This document shows, in pieces, positions 1 to 12,267 of a DNA stretch of 64,000 nucleotides. The translations under genes were made by a program, and so were the position numbers. The stretch lies in the NCBI GenBank assembly GCA_037952775.1, contig JBANAY010000004.1, forward strand, positions 12,648,001-12,712,000, written 5' to 3'. The notes under the pieces are model-generated. The model made no database searches. It saw only the letters and a list, made by a program, of their open reading frames with translations, and was not told the DNA's origin. The DNA comes from Clonostachys chloroleuca (Eukaryota; Ascomycota; Sordariomycetes; Hypocreales; Bionectriaceae). Numbering within the stretch: the first letter of the stretch is position 1; each line of letters starts with the position of its first letter.

Positions 1-1539
1 TGAGTTCCTTTGCAGCATCTATGTAAGTAAAAGTAACTTGATCTCAGATAATTAACAAAGGATAGGACGGATATTTCCACCTTCTCTTGCCCGTTGGCCG
101 TGAATGTAGTTCTGAACCATGGCAGCGACAGCCAACATGGCGGCTAAACAGCCAAACACAATACTACATGTAACCTCCAGGCTCATGCTGGAAGTTGCTG
201 GCCCAAAAAAAAAAAAAAAAAAAAAAGGGGGGCCCTGCCGTTTGGATGGAGTTCTTTGAAATACAAAGAAAATGAAAGCGCGGGAATAAATTTCCATGTC
301 TCTTGTCCTTTTTCAAGGTCTTCGGCTCACTATATAACATGCACTCAGTTCTGGATGCATCCCGATTCCTTTTTCATAAAATGTAAACGCCCGTTGACCA
401 ATAAGCAGCAGATGGGACTGGTGCTGCACAGCCTCCAACCCCATAAATCCCGAACCCTACTCCACTATTCGAGCACCTTGCTTCGGGGAACGGTTGCTGA
501 TGAGAAACACTCCTCATTTCGGCTCCCGGCCCTACCATATCAATCAGTATCGCGTAGCATCTCCCGAGTTTCCCCCCCGTTGTGTTTTGCTCTTTCAATT
601 CTTCTTTTGATCTCTCCTCCCTCTACAACATTCATACAGCCGACTAGCAACACGGTACTAGGGCATCATACGCGAGGCTGCTGCAGTATTTCTCATCCAT
701 AATATTATCAGGTATAATTTGGTCTGGATCGCTACATGTTAGTGGGAGATCTCTAAACCTTACTGTACAATTTTGTCGAGCCTTCTCCAGAGGAGTAGTG
801 GTCAGTTGCTACAGGAATGGGCATGCTGTTGTTATAAAGGAAACATCGATGTAGCTGGGGAATAAGGAATAAAGGAATGCACCCAGCCATTGAATCTGAT
901 CCCCCGTGAAAGAGCAATCATATCCTTTTTTGCTGTTTTAACGTGATAAAGCTGTGATTCTGAAAGGGATTGCGCATTTATTTCAAGATGGGCAGATAAT
1001 ATGTAGGTATGTTCCCCTGGTAAATCAGCCAGAGGTTCATTGAAGCCGGCCAGTCCATGAATGGGAAACTCCTGCCTGGGCAAGCAGTGTCTGCCATTCA
1101 CATGACCAGCTCAGTCCCAAAGAGTTCCCTGCCTGGAGCTACGTAAGGTAAATCGCTGACCCACTCTTACATCGGGAAAGCTCTCCTGTCATCCCGGTGA
1201 CGGCGTTAGGCACTGTGAGGCTAGGATTGGCCAGTGGGACCCGATAGCACCTTGTGGAGGTGGATAACGACCCCTCTCTTACCCCACCGACCCGCCAAAA
1301 GGGACACTTACCGCCTGCTCCCGCCCTTGTGCTCCTGCAAAGCCGCCCAAACGATTACATAGGACATCCAGACTCGAGACATCCAGGTGACCTGAGATTC
1401 TGTCTCCCTTTAGGTTCCCACAGAAATCAAATTCCACTCTTCTGTTTTCCTTAGTACTTATTCCTCCGATTCCCATACCTCTCGATCCTCCCACCGTGAA
1501 AGAAATATAGAAGTTGGAGACCCAGCAGAGAAGAGCGCG
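1..1539. other. Intergenic region upstream of the UPRT gene
   Basis: No convincing gene is seen. An A22 run at 205-226 is followed directly by six G. On the minus strand, 52-186 could encode a 44-residue peptide with one hydrophobic segment, starting at the ATG at 186 next to the homopolymer. It may be chance or the edge of a gene outside the window. The last few hundred bases before 1540 are pyrimidine-rich, as in many fungal promoters. Confidence 0.4.
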
Positions 1540-2366
1540 ATGGCATCCCTGTCCAACGTACATGTCTCCCAGCACCCCAGCGTCCTGGCCAAGTTAAGCC
1601 AGCTTCGGTCCAAGTCCGCGTCGTCCAAGGACGTCAAGGCTCTCATTCATGAGATCTCGCTCATAGTTTCTACCGAGGCCCTTTCCAAGGCCATCACTCC
1701 TACCGATGGACCCAAGGTGTGCAGATTGAATATGTTGATTTACCGCGGCAGCTCCAGAGCTTGTAACTGAGCGGTCAATACACAGGACGTCTCACCGCTA
1801 GGCTTCGAATACACCACAACCACGATCCAGCCCAACACAATATCCATCGTCCCCATTCTACGGTCGGGTTTAAGCATGGTGGAAGGTTAGATCTCCCTCT
1901 GCGCTTGGCTCATACCCCAAAATAACCAGCACCTGCTCACGCTCGATTGTCATTTATAGCCGTCCAGACCATCCTCCCAGCTCCGGTGCCGGTGCACCAC
2001 CTGGGCATGTACCGCGAGCAGACGACCCTCGACCCCGTCGAATACTACAACAACCTCCCGCACCACATCGCGTCGTCCTCGGACGGCGGCAACGCCTCCA
2101 GCCTCGCCATCATTGTGGATCCCGTCATCGCGACCGGTGGGACCTGCGCCGCCGCCATCAGCACCCTCCGCGAGTGGGGCGCCAAACGAGTCCTGGTCCT
2201 CTGCGTCCTGGGGGCCGAGGAGGGTGTGAGGAAGGCCGCCGAGGAGTGGCCCGAGGGCACGGAGATCTGGCTCGCCGCCGTGGACCAGCAGCTGACCAAG
2301 GAGGGCATGCTGAAACCGGGTCTTGGTGATGTTGGTGACAGGTTATTCTTGACCATTGGCAAGTAG
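1540..2366 (+). CDS. Uracil phosphoribosyltransferase
   Basis: Converts uracil and PRPP to UMP in cytosolic pyrimidine salvage (yeast Fur1 type). Three exons, 1540-1716, 1786-1885 and 1960-2366, join in frame through GT-AG introns to give 227 residues, a normal length. Motifs seen are PILRSGLSMVE, the LGMYRE and DPVEYYNNLP stretches of the uracil-binding/flexible region, and the PRPP-binding loop IVDPVIATGGT. The C-terminal VGDRLFLTIGK matches the usual UPRT end. The start is the first ATG in frame and gives a typical short N-terminus (MASLSNVHVSQHP). The gene runs tail to tail with DNA ligase IV, with about 165 bp between stop codons. Confidence 0.93.
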
Positions 2367-2531
2367 GCAAACGACTGGAACGAGCCAAGTGATAGTTTCG
2401 CTTTTTCTCTTAGATATATAGCACATGCTGAAGAGAGGAGGGGTTGAATGCAATATCCATAGATAGAAATCGCAAGACGGCTTGAAAGACGGTCTCTGGC
2501 ATTGCGTTTGTTTCTTCATGAGTAGCCATTC

Positions 2532-5500
2532 CTATAGCACAGAGTACTGCTCCTCATCAATCAGAGTTTTCTCCTTCCAGCAATCCTCGATCCACCCCCT
2601 TTTGACAAATCTGGGTACCTGACTCCGAGATGAAAGCTCACCCCGAACCTGCTTCCCCACCTCGCGAGACTCGGCCGAATCCTGGCCAACCAGAACAACA
2701 TGCGTTAAATCTGAGTTGTCTATATCGTCGACACAGACGCCGCCGGCGTATCTTACATAATTCGAGAGTCTGTATGCGAGATCCTTGTCTGAATCTTGCA
2801 CTGTCTTGAGATAAACCACGCAACGCTGGAAAGCCATTCCTTTGAGGTTGTTGAGGTCCTTACCACGCTCTTCCAACTCCTCAATGAAGCTTTTCTTATT
2901 AAAGGTGTCCAGGCTCTCGAACTTGGGCATATTTGCCAAAATCTCCCGGAGCTCGTCCACAGACACCTCCCGAGCATAGCTATCTCCATACTGATCTGTG
3001 TTCTGGGCGGCCGTGTGCCTCAGAGCGTCTGTGGCGTGGAACAGATGGAGGTCTTCATACGGGAGGGGGAAGGTCTTGTCACTCTGCTCGAGACAGTCCC
3101 TCACCCACCGGGGTCGGATAATATCCACATCGCCCTCCTTGATGAGACTGGCTACCTTGATAACCTTCTTGTCCGCGATGAGGATCATGTTTGTACCTGG
3201 CGCTGCGCGTTGAGAGAGGGTTCCGCCATTTTCTTTGATGACGGCCTCGAGTTGTGCCTTGGACTTTTTGTAGGGCTTCAGAGACTCTGATAGGACGCAG
3301 AACTCTAGACCGTCGAATATCTTCGTCGACGTCCCTTTGAATTCTACCGGTGCACTGTCCTCACCCGCAATGACGAGCTCTCGCTTCACACGTTTTGCGC
3401 CTCGGCGCTTTCTATCCTCCACGGTCATGGCTTTTTCTTTCGCCTCCTCATCGACCTTCCTGCGCAAGTCTTGGAATTCCTCCAGCGACAGGGCCGAATC
3501 CCAGCTGCGGTCTAGGCGCAGCCGGCGAAAGCGAGGGAACCGGAGGGTGACGCCTTTGGCGAACTGGTCGCTGGGACCTACGCTCGCGGCCTTGACGGAA
3601 ATGACCAGAGAATCCTTGGGTCGGATCCAGAGATCAGGCCGTTCATACTGCTTGCTCTCCCCGCCGCCCAGTTCGACGTACTCTGTCGGAGGGTTCTTCG
3701 GGTCCCAGGGGATCCATTTGCCCTCTGTGCGGTGCTTAATCTCAGCGTAGTCCTCGGCACGGAAACCACCGCCGACCTTGAAGAAGCTGAAGCACTTTTC
3801 GGGGTTGGCACCGGCCTGAATGTGATTCTTCGTGACTCTGAGCCCGCAGAGGAAGGATGAGAGGGTGCCACCCCGTTTACCCGAGCCATAGTATGCGCCA
3901 ATGACAACGCAGTCTAGCGATTCTCCAAACTCGGACATGTACTCGGGCTTCACCTTGAGCCAGTCGTCGTTTCGGCTGTTCAGGCGGTACATTGACCTCG
4001 GGTTCTTGAGAACCAGACCCTCGGAGGCGTTGGCGACCACTTCGCGAAGAAGGGGCTCGATTGCATCGCCGCCCGTTGCTACGGTATGTGGGTGGATCTC
4101 CAGGCGTCTATGGACGGGCTTGACTGCCTTCTCCAGCGCCTTGTGGCGATCTCGGAGCGTGTACTGGGTGAGCTGTTTGTCGTTGAGATATAGGATATCA
4201 AATACCCGGAAAACTGGGCGATGACCGGTTGAATCCGAATTGGACTTGTTCTGCTGCTCAGAGAGCGCGGCCGTCTTCAATGTACCGAATGGAACAATCT
4301 TGTCTGTGTCCATGTCCCATGTGATCATCTCTCCGTCGAGAATGAGGTTCCTCACATTCGAGGCGAAACTCTTCTTCAAATGCCGCGTCAAGGCCGAATT
4401 CTCGTCCTGCAGCCCGTTGCCGTAGAGGTATGTGTAATCCTTTGCCTTTCTGGACCAGAAGAGAAACTTGCGCCCCCCAGGATGCGACGGGTCGGCGGTC
4501 ATGTGCATCTGCATGCGCTCACCGTCGAGCTTCTCTTCGATCCAGAATTCGGGGTCCTCCTCTGTTGGCCCGAGGAGCTCAATCATCCTCTGGAAAGATG
4601 CCGGCATCTGGAATTGCGCCAATTGAGGCTGGAAACACTGCATGATGGCAATGCCCGTCTCTTCCTGCTCTAACCTGATCGAAGAATCGTATAGTTCCCA
4701 GCATACACGCCTCAAGCTTGAAGTCACGCTAAACAGAGCCTCGCCGTCTGGGTGCCATAGATCAAGAATGGTCCTCTCTGTCGCGCCCACCTTCATCTGT
4801 TTGAGTATGATCCGGATGAGCCATAGGAGCTCTTCGGCGTTCATGCGATTGTAGAAGACCTCGAAAACGCGCAGATTCTCCGACTCGCCTGCCGATGCAG
4901 CCAGATTGTCGAGCTGCTCATTGACCTCGGCGATGGTCATGTCGCCGACCTCGGTTCTCATGGGCCGCTTCGATATAACCTCGAAACAGCGCCCAGCAAA
5001 GTCGCCTGCGAGACGGGCAGCCATCGTGTGCCCGGGAAGCTTCCAGTGCAGGAGGTTGTACCCATCCTCCGAATTCTTGTCGATCTTCATCAATTTCACC
5101 AGCAACTTTCCAATCGCATTCTCCTTCAGACCGTAGACGCCCCGGTCACGATCCTTGTCGGGGAGAATGAGGCGCAGAGCCGGGTAGAAGTCATTTCCGA
5201 CTTCTTTCTTCCACCGCGCAATGAACCTGTCGATAATGTGGCGACGCTGCTCATGTGGAGATGGCTTGTTTGCAGCTTGAGGCCCTCGCCTCCGTGCACC
5301 GCCCGCGCCCTGCTTCTTGTTCTCATTAAGAGGGTTGAAGAGTTCTCTAAACAGAGTAGAGAATGCGAAGGTCTTGGAGTGATTCCTGGGGCGATTGGGG
5401 TACCTGAGCGATGTTAATTTTGGGAGGTCGATTGAGAGTTGACGTGAAGAGGGCGCAACACGTACGTTTCTGAGATCTCGTCTTTCGCTATCTCTGATGC

Positions 5501-5560
5501 ACCATACTGGATCTCATCTTCGCGCTCGGCGTCGGCCGACATGGGCTCTGACTTTACCAT
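2532..5560 (-). CDS. LIG4: DNA ligase IV (ATP-dependent, NHEJ)
   Basis: Seals double-strand breaks in non-homologous end joining, in the nucleus, with an XRCC4/Lif1-type partner. Exon 1 is 5466-5560 and exon 2 is 2532-5403, with a 62 bp intron (GTACGT...CAG). The joined protein is 988 residues, typical of fungal Lig4. The N-terminal DNA-binding region includes YPNRPRNHSKT and LFNPLNENKK. The adenylation motif EEKLDGERM has its nucleophilic Lys near residue 323, and EGLVLKNP and WLKVKPEY are nucleotidyltransferase motifs. Two BRCT domains fill the C-terminus: one begins near FDGLEFCVLSES, the other ends in WIEDCWKEKTLIDEE. Two BRCTs and the Lig4-type N-terminus separate it from ligases I and III. 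The start MVKSEPMSADAERED is the first ATG in frame. Confidence 0.97.
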
Positions 5561-6086
5561 GGCGAATATGACCAGTCACGTCAGAGAGGTGGCCTTGTTA
5601 TTCTCTAAAAAGTCAGACCCTTGGGATTGTTTACAGGGTATAGACGAGGCGAGGAGATGGCGTCAATTAATGAAGATATTTAATGAAATGATGAGCCCTG
5701 GGAATTTATGAGAGAATGAGCATAATCGAAAGGAGTTAGCTGGTGCCTGCTGCCTACAATCGTGCATGATCTGATGGCTGAACCGTGACGATGCGCCGAG
5801 CCCCACAGGCGATGATTAGATCCGGGGCGATTTCCAGGCAGAAGCTTAGGTCAGCACCAACTCACTCCCTTCAACACCAGTCCAGTGTGACCCTGATTGA
5901 TAGAGAATGGATGGCATGAATCATAATACCCCGAAGGATTGGGATAGTGGGAATCTTGGCATTCTGCTCTCGTCTATACCGATCCTCAATTCCTTCATTG
6001 CGACAAATCTCATCAACCACCTAGTCAAACGCCCGTAAATGCTAACACCACCCGACACCATTCCCTCATAAGTAACAAGATGCCAG
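5561..6086. other. Intergenic: LIG4 promoter and amidohydrolase 3' region
   Basis: About 525 bp between the start of LIG4 and the stop of the amidohydrolase gene; both are on the minus strand. No coding potential or repeat was recognised. Confidence 0.5.
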
Positions 6087-7745
6087 CTAAGCACTGGATG
6101 AGTACGCCTTCTTTCCCTCAAACCAAGTCTCCTTGACGACACCCTTGATTAGCTTCTCGGGCGTCAATTCCACCTGGGCCACTACGAAATCCGCCTTCAG
6201 TCCTGGCTTTAAGCTTCCTGTCCAAGCATCCGCAAAGCACGAGTAGGCAGAGCCGTGGGTGGCCCCTGCAATCGACTGGCACACGGTGAGTGCAAATTCA
6301 GGGTTCACTGTCGTCTCGAGCTCGGGCTCGCGGTATGATCGCCTGGTCGTAGCAACGTAGAGGTTCGGGAGGGGGATGTGAGGCGCCGTGGGAGAGTCGG
6401 AGCCCAGTGCCAGGGTCGCGCCGTTGTCGACAAACTCGCGGTAGGCGAAGGCGCGCTTGCATCGTGTTTCGCCAATCAGCCGGGGCCAGGCTCGGAGGAT
6501 GGCCGGGTCGGAGTGTACGGGCTGGATGGAGGCCGTGATGCCGATCTTGCCCAGGCGCTTGGCGTCCTCGGCCGACGAGATCTCGATGTGCTCGATGCGT
6601 GGCCGGCGGGACTTGTCCGTGTTCTTCTCGATTGCGTTGATGGTCGTGTTCACGGTGCGGTCGCCGATGGCGTGGAGGGCGACCTGGAGGCCGGCAGCAT
6701 GTGCGCGCGCAACAACGGCGTTAAGGACATCTTCGTCCCAGAACATGTCGGAGTTGACGCCAGTTGAATAGGGTTCTGTCAGCGAGGCGGTGCAAGTATC
6801 GATGATTCCATCACAGATGACCTTGATACCAACAATTCTGCAGTCAGGGTCACTGTACTTCTTTGCCATGTCGGCTGCGCGATCGACCTGGGCCAGCGCG
6901 GCTTCCACCGTTTCGCCCTTCTTGATGGGCTTCATCAGCCAATAAGCAGCGACTCGCATGGCGCCAAGGCCCTCCTGGTTTCGCAACTCAATAAGAGGAT
7001 CCCAGATTGTGTCGTCCATGGCCATGTCGATCATGCCAGTGTATCCGACGGAATTGTAGGCCGTGATGGCAGCCCGGATAGAAGCCTTCTTCTCCTCCAT
7101 GGAAGCAACCTTGGCCACGAATGGCCAGATAATTTCAAACACTCCACTCTCGTTAAACACACCATTAGGTTTGCCATCCGCATCACGTTGGATCGTCCCA
7201 CCAGGAGGATCCGGGGACGAGCCATCGGGCGCGATGCCCATGACCTTGCAGACCTCAGCCAGTCCGGCACTGTTACACCACGTCGAGTGCAAGTCCTTGC
7301 TGTCAATGAAGATGGGCCTGGGGTCCAGATCGTCAAGGACACTGGCATCAACGCCCTCCGGCGTCATGGAGACCATCCAGCCCTTGCCAAAGATACGTGT
7401 GGCGTGGGGGTTTTCCTCGGCGGCCTTCTTCACCCTCGAGCGGATCTCCTCCAGGTCCTTGCAGCCGTCCAGGGCGACCTTGGTCAGAGACTGCCCAAGG
7501 AGCAGCAGGTGCAGGTGGCCATCGATGAACCCGGGGAGGACATGCTGGTTGTCGAGGTCCTTGATCTGGGCCCCCGCAGTGGTGGCAGTCACCACCTGCT
7601 CGTCCGTATCTGAACCGACGTACTGGATGATGCCGTCCTTGACGATCATCGCACTCGCGAATAAAGGCCCGCTTCCACTGAAGTTATCTTCAGGGTGCTG
7701 ATAGATCCTGCCATTTCGCAGGACAAGATGATTGGACTCAGCCAT
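6087..7745 (-). CDS. Amidohydrolase family 3 protein (YtcJ-like)
   Basis: Metal-dependent hydrolase of the amidohydrolase superfamily; the substrate cannot be told from sequence. It is a single exon. The in-frame frame opens at 7835, but MAESNHLVLRNGRIY at 7745 is the better start because it begins at the usual first beta-strand (552 residues). Motifs in order are the metal-binding HxH in LPGFIDGHLHLL, VALHAIGDRTV with a conserved His, RIEHIEI, SIQPVHSDP, and the late catalytic Asp in LALGSDSPTAPH. The C-terminal LKPGLKADFVVAQ strand matches the family. The gene is read away from the tRNA-like element and CorA gene upstream. Exoenzyme regulator AepA and formamidase-like proteins share this fold, so the name stays general. 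Confidence 0.9.
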   Translation of the reverse strand: MAESNHLVLRNGRIYQHPEDNFSGSGPLFASAMIVKDGIIQYVGSDTDEQVVTATTAGAQIKDLDNQHVLPGFIDGHLHLLLLGQSLTKVALDGCKDLEEIRSRVKKAAEENPHATRIFGKGWMVSMTPEGVDASVLDDLDPRPIFIDSKDLHSTWCNSAGLAEVCKVMGIAPDGSSPDPPGGTIQRDADGKPNGVFNESGVFEIIWPFVAKVASMEEKKASIRAAITAYNSVGYTGMIDMAMDDTIWDPLIELRNQEGLGAMRVAAYWLMKPIKKGETVEAALAQVDRAADMAKKYSDPDCRIVGIKVICDGIIDTCTASLTEPYSTGVNSDMFWDEDVLNAVVARAHAAGLQVALHAIGDRTVNTTINAIEKNTDKSRRPRIEHIEISSAEDAKRLGKIGITASIQPVHSDPAILRAWPRLIGETRCKRAFAYREFVDNGATLALGSDSPTAPHIPLPNLYVATTRRSYREPELETTVNPEFALTVCQSIAGATHGSAYSCFADAWTGSLKPGLKADFVVAQVELTPEKLIKGVVKETWFEGKKAYSSSA

Positions 7746-8506
7746 GGTCGGTCGATCCTGATTCTCAACTGATTCTCTGGACTGTATGGGATGCTGCAAT
7801 TCCAGCAGGTGGGGGAAGAGCAGACAGGACGACACAAAGAGAAAACGGAAGAAGTTGAACGAATGTGAATATGGCGTGAGAAGGACACTGATTCAAATAC
7901 TCCAAGGTGGAGAAGGCCCCTCTCAGCTCGTCCGGATGCTAGATCAAGCAGGTCCGAAGTATTTAAGTAAATCCCTCCTGGTTTCTCAAACCCCAGAGTA
8001 GGCGGTGGGTTGGGCTGCGATGTGTGTGGTACCAGCGGCTAGCATATGCAAGGCGCATGCGAGCACCTAGAGTGGGTGCTTCAACACATGCCGAGGGGGC
8101 GCCATTGGGGACTTGCGCTTATCAATCGGCTCCTACTTACTCACTTCTGGATAGCATCACGAGCTGCCGTCTCCGAGAATCGGTCGTCCCCGCTCCGAAG
8201 GTGCACCATCCCTAGCGGTTAATCTAGAGATTCATTCTCGGGGCGGGGAAACAGCCAACGGCTTTCTTCTTTGGCCAATCAGTATTGATAGATAGCGGCT
8301 AAGTGATAGCTTGAAGGCTCGGCCTAAAGCTAGAACGCTAGGTGGGTGAAGGTGGGCACCGACTGTTCATCCGATGTGCACCATGCCATAGAAGGGTAGC
8401 AGCCGTTGAACACTCCAAGAAGATGAGACTAAGATGACTACAAGGACAAAAAAGTTGGAAAAAAAAAGAAGAAAAAAAAAACAGGATAATAACAAGGGGG
8501 AAATGA
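7746..8506. other. Intergenic with oligo-A tracts
   Basis: Promoter side of the amidohydrolase gene. No gene is seen. Oligo-A runs at about 8459-8480 read as oligo-T on the minus strand, just downstream of the tRNA-like element, and would serve as a Pol III terminator. Confidence 0.45.
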
Positions 8507-8666
8507 TGTTTCTGCTCGGATTCGAGCCGAGGATTCTAACCCTCGTAATGTACCCGTTCTCTCCACTACCTTGGCAAGATATGAGGAAACTACGGGCACT
8601 CAACAGTTCTCGCAGGGCGAATATCACAGGGCTAGTCACCGAAGCTGACCACTGCGCCACAGGGGC
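8507..8666 (-). ncRNA. tRNA-like Pol III element or tRNA pseudogene
   Basis: On the minus strand an A-box TGGCGCAGTGG (8649-8659) and a B-box GGCTCGAATCC (8518-8528) lie about 120 bp apart. The B-box is embedded in a perfect 5-bp T-stem (CTCGG/CCGAG). The 5' acceptor GCCCCTG pairs with the 3' CAGAAAC only partly; three G-to-A changes would restore CAGGGGC. An oligo-T tract follows within 30 bp. The 160 bp span would need an intron of about 85 bp, and no convincing anticodon stem was found. It is either a decayed tRNA, a tRNA with an unusual intron, or a tRNA-derived short element. Confidence 0.4.
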
Positions 8667-8913
8667 AGTTGTTCTTGTTGAATGAAATGCCCGAGGAACT
8701 TGCATATAAGGGTCACCCTTGGCAATCCGCGCTAATCAGTGGTAAAGCTTTCTCATATGGGTATTCTTCCTATGCCATGCTCGCTTATCATACAAGATAA
8801 TAGACCAGAAACCTCGCCAGGCAAGCACATATCGCAGTAGCCCCAACCCGCTTCGCCAAAAACGAATCCCAAACCTATCCAATCCCGGAGTAGAACTCAC
8901 AACTGCAGACACT

Positions 8914-10908
8914 TCACGTTCGGCCAACGAACGACTTTCTGCGCTTCTTCCTTCGCCGCGTAGATAGAACCTGTTTTCTCTGGACCATGCGACGGAACCA
9001 TGAATGGATCATGTTCCTCATCAGGATCAGAATCGTAGCGAAGGCCGTGGGAACGGCGCACATCCAACTGTAACAAATGTTAGATGTCGAGATTTGAACC
9101 TAAAGGGGAGAGGTGAATGGAATAGGGGATTTCCTTCGTTCTTTTACTTACAAGTAAGAGATATCCTTGTGAATTTCCGGGAACCCGCCATCAAAGTTCT
9201 GTCCAAAGAAACCAGTGATGAAGGTCAGGGGGAGGAAGATGATTGTCACAGCCGTTAGCTGCTTCATCGATTCGTTTTGGTGTGATGAGATTGTGTTAAA
9301 AATGAGATCGATGAGATTGTCCGACGCTCGCTTCGACTGCTGCAGGTTCTCAGTGATCATGATACAATGATCCAGCACATCGCCAAAGTACGTGTGTGTC
9401 ATGGGCGAAATAATAACTCCACTCGTGGGGTTGCGAAGCTCGGCCACGGCCTGCTCCTGCGTCAGAGTTGTCTTGTGGTCACGGAGCACATTGACTAAAT
9501 TATCTATGGGGTTCAGAAACGTGAGCATCTTGTTGATCTCACTGATGACAATGTAGAGACTTATGCTCTGGTCCATGTGTGGTGCAGTAAGGACATCAAG
9601 TTCCAGGTCGCCAATGATATCCGCATAGATTGTTGTGATGGGCATCGCAAGATCGATGATCGCATCGATGATAGCTTGGACGAGTAGAGAGGCGTCACAA
9701 CACTCGCGAAGGATAGTGCCCGCCGTACTAAGGCGGGTGATGATCGGTCGCTCGATATCGCCTGCCGAGACTTCGAAGAAGGATATCACAGTATTATCAG
9801 AGGTGAGGAAGATAGAGACCTGCTCAGCGGAGACGGCCATCTTGTATGGCACCAGGGAAGAGTGACGCTCCATGAAATCGATACGAGCCTCATTGCTTGA
9901 GGCATGGTATCTTTGAACAGTCCGCAACATGGTGGTCTCAGGAAGCCCAGGTCCCTGAGAGTATTTCTGCGTCGATGTCTTCTCTGGGTCTTGATCTTGG
10001 AGCTTGGCTTCATTCCTAGATTCTTGGTATTCTGCTTTCTTGCTCCTCCACAGCTCTTTGACTGATCGACGAAAGCCAGCCACGATAGACTTCCGTGAGA
10101 TCGTACTTCCCGTGCTCGAAGAGGCTTCGTCGTCTTCAACTAGATGGACGAGCTTCTGGAGGGTAAGATTGATATACGCATGGGTGGAATACCTGCGGCA
10201 TGTTAGCTACCTATTGCCACAAGACCTTAAGCTTGACGGGCTCAGATTGTGAATCGCATACCAATCCGCCTTTGTTCTGTTCCGAAGATTCATGACGTCC
10301 TCCAAAGCTAGTTTATGCAGCCCCTTCTTGGAACCAACAGCTTGGAGGACATCCCAGCTGAGGCCATTCACATTGATCCACCGACACTGCGCCCAAGGCT
10401 CCTGCGGCCGCTCGAGGGTGTCGATGAAGCCCTGGTTCTCGTAGTGGCACTTCTCGATGCGATTGTGCGAAAAGTCGACAACAGTGATCTGGCACGGCGC
10501 GTTCATGAATTCCATGGACGCATGCCCACCATCTGGGAGCAAAGGGTCGTAGCCGGGCTCGGAGCCAGGCTGCCAGCCCGGCCTGGGGCTGAACGGGTCA
10601 TCGAAGTCGTCCAGGTCCTCGACGGTCCGAAACGTCGCCGAGCGATTGATTGCGTTTGTGAATCGGCGTCGCAGCGCCTCGGGGCTCGTGCTCCCTGCAT
10701 GGCGGTCGGAGCGCGTCGCGAAGGTCGTTGTTCGCCCAGCCGCCTCGGGCTTGGGTCCGGGGGAAGAGACGCTTCGAGTGTCGACCTTGAGACCAAGAGC
10801 CTCTCTGGTCACTTGCTGGTTGAGCCCAGCTGCTGCTGTGCTTGCGACCGAGGTTTGGCGTGGGGATAACTCGGAAAGCCGCTGGGGGCTGTTGTCCTCT
10901 TCAGCCAT
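8914..10908 (-). CDS. CorA-type divalent metal transporter
   Basis: Probable Mg2+ or related cation channel of the CorA/Alr superfamily, in the plasma or an internal membrane. Three exons, 10262-10908, 9152-10192 and 8914-9067, join in frame through GTATGC/CAG and GTAAGT/CAG introns to give 613 residues. A basic, Ser/Pro-rich N-terminal region is followed by the soluble CorA domain (for example [21 protein letters not shown] across the first junction). Two C-terminal membrane helices follow: the first contains [11 protein letters not shown] and the second begins [15 protein letters not shown]. The tail is strongly basic (RRRKKRRKS). The pore motif, normally GMN, reads GQN here, so selectivity may differ. 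The start is the first [14 protein letters not shown]. Confidence 0.9.
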
Positions 10909-12267
10909 TGTGAAGATTTCGGGATGTGGGTAGTCGAGATGGTATCGGTCAGGGCATGGTCGGATCTAATATGTGTGTAGAAAAAGAAGAAATTGATGAT
11001 AGCCTTCCAACCCCAAACGAAGCACAGGGGAAGTGACCTTTAGCAATTGGGCATGGGTACTAAGCAAATAAAGGAGACTAGCGACGCCATATGCAATAGT
11101 GACCGTTACATGTTTAAATATAACACACCCTCACGACTCACGCTGACCAGTAGCATCACGACAGGGGCGCACCATCGCCATCATCGCAAATTCATTGCCG
11201 ATCATGTATCAGGCGCCACCCAGGAGAAAGAATACGAGAAAATAGCCAAACAGAGACAGGAAGCAGCAGCCGGCAAGAGCATAATTCCGCAATTTCTTGA
11301 TTGTACAACGTCGAAAGAAAGCGCCACTGAAGCGCAGGCCGCGTTTAGTGATGAAATCCGCAATTCGGGCTGATGCTGAGGCCCACGGACAAGCCTCTTT
11401 AGTTACTGCTTACCATCATTCCGAGCTCCCGAGTTAGGATTCCTGACTGGAAGCGGTCAATTTTGCCGCCACATACCGTGACAAGACCAGGTCCTACAAA
11501 ATTGAGATTGGACCCTCGACAAGCGTTTTGTCGCGAAGCAGCTTGGGCCTACCAGCTTAATATGAAGCTTACCACCGACATTTGATTCGATGGCCCTGTT
11601 CATTTCATCTAGAGTTCGGGAATCCGACTCCCAACCGTCAACAGCAGGTTATTTGCCCAATTCGTTTAGGATAGCCCATCGTCTCAGTTTGGCGTCTCAG
11701 TTTGACATCATAGTTTTGGCTGTCAGACACTGGGCGGGTGGGTCAATCGACATGACATTCAACTTGAAGACCCCGCCAAGCCCGCCAAGTGGGAGACAGG
11801 AGAAATGAGACACCTAATGGAAGGGTGGGTGGTTATTAAGCGACTACTCTCTGCAATAAATAGAGAAATTTAGTTATACAAAAATAAAGAACAGTGATAA
11901 TAGATGCGGTATTATCTCTGAAATATATATTATTGCGACTCGATAATCTGATAATACTGGTCGCAGACTTGAGAATAAGCAGCTTGTTGTTTGAGTGTCT
12001 CAATTTCATTGTCACCTGCTTGCCCGCTCTCGCACCACTAAGGAAGCGCTGCCCTTCAACTTTCGGGATTTGCAGCAGTTACCTAGTCAAAAAAGAGCGG
12101 AGAGGTTTTGTCAAGTATTTTGATTATAGATGACTCTTCAAACCATGATCCCCTCCCTTAATTTGTTTTCACTGCCATCTTCAAATGTTGCCAGTCCCGA
12201 TCCTCCGTAATTATCAAGTTCATCATCGAAACCAAATCAGAGGGGGGGAGAAGAATAAAGCGGGCAT
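10909..12267. other. Intergenic, partly AT-rich
   Basis: About 1.36 kb between the CorA and F-box genes. The part from about 11840 to 12000 is AT-rich. Small open frames here (for example 11047-11373) show no recognisable domain and are not called. No repeat was identified beyond a short duplicated CTCAGTTTG near 11680-11700. Confidence 0.4.

Noticed and set aside
52..297. 81-residue minus-strand frame with a Phe run
   Set aside because: The Phe run is a reading of the A22 homopolymer; only the last 44 residues look protein-like and support is weak.
7063..7701. 212-residue open frame on the plus strand
   Set aside because: Antisense shadow of the amidohydrolase; low-complexity composition and no domain.
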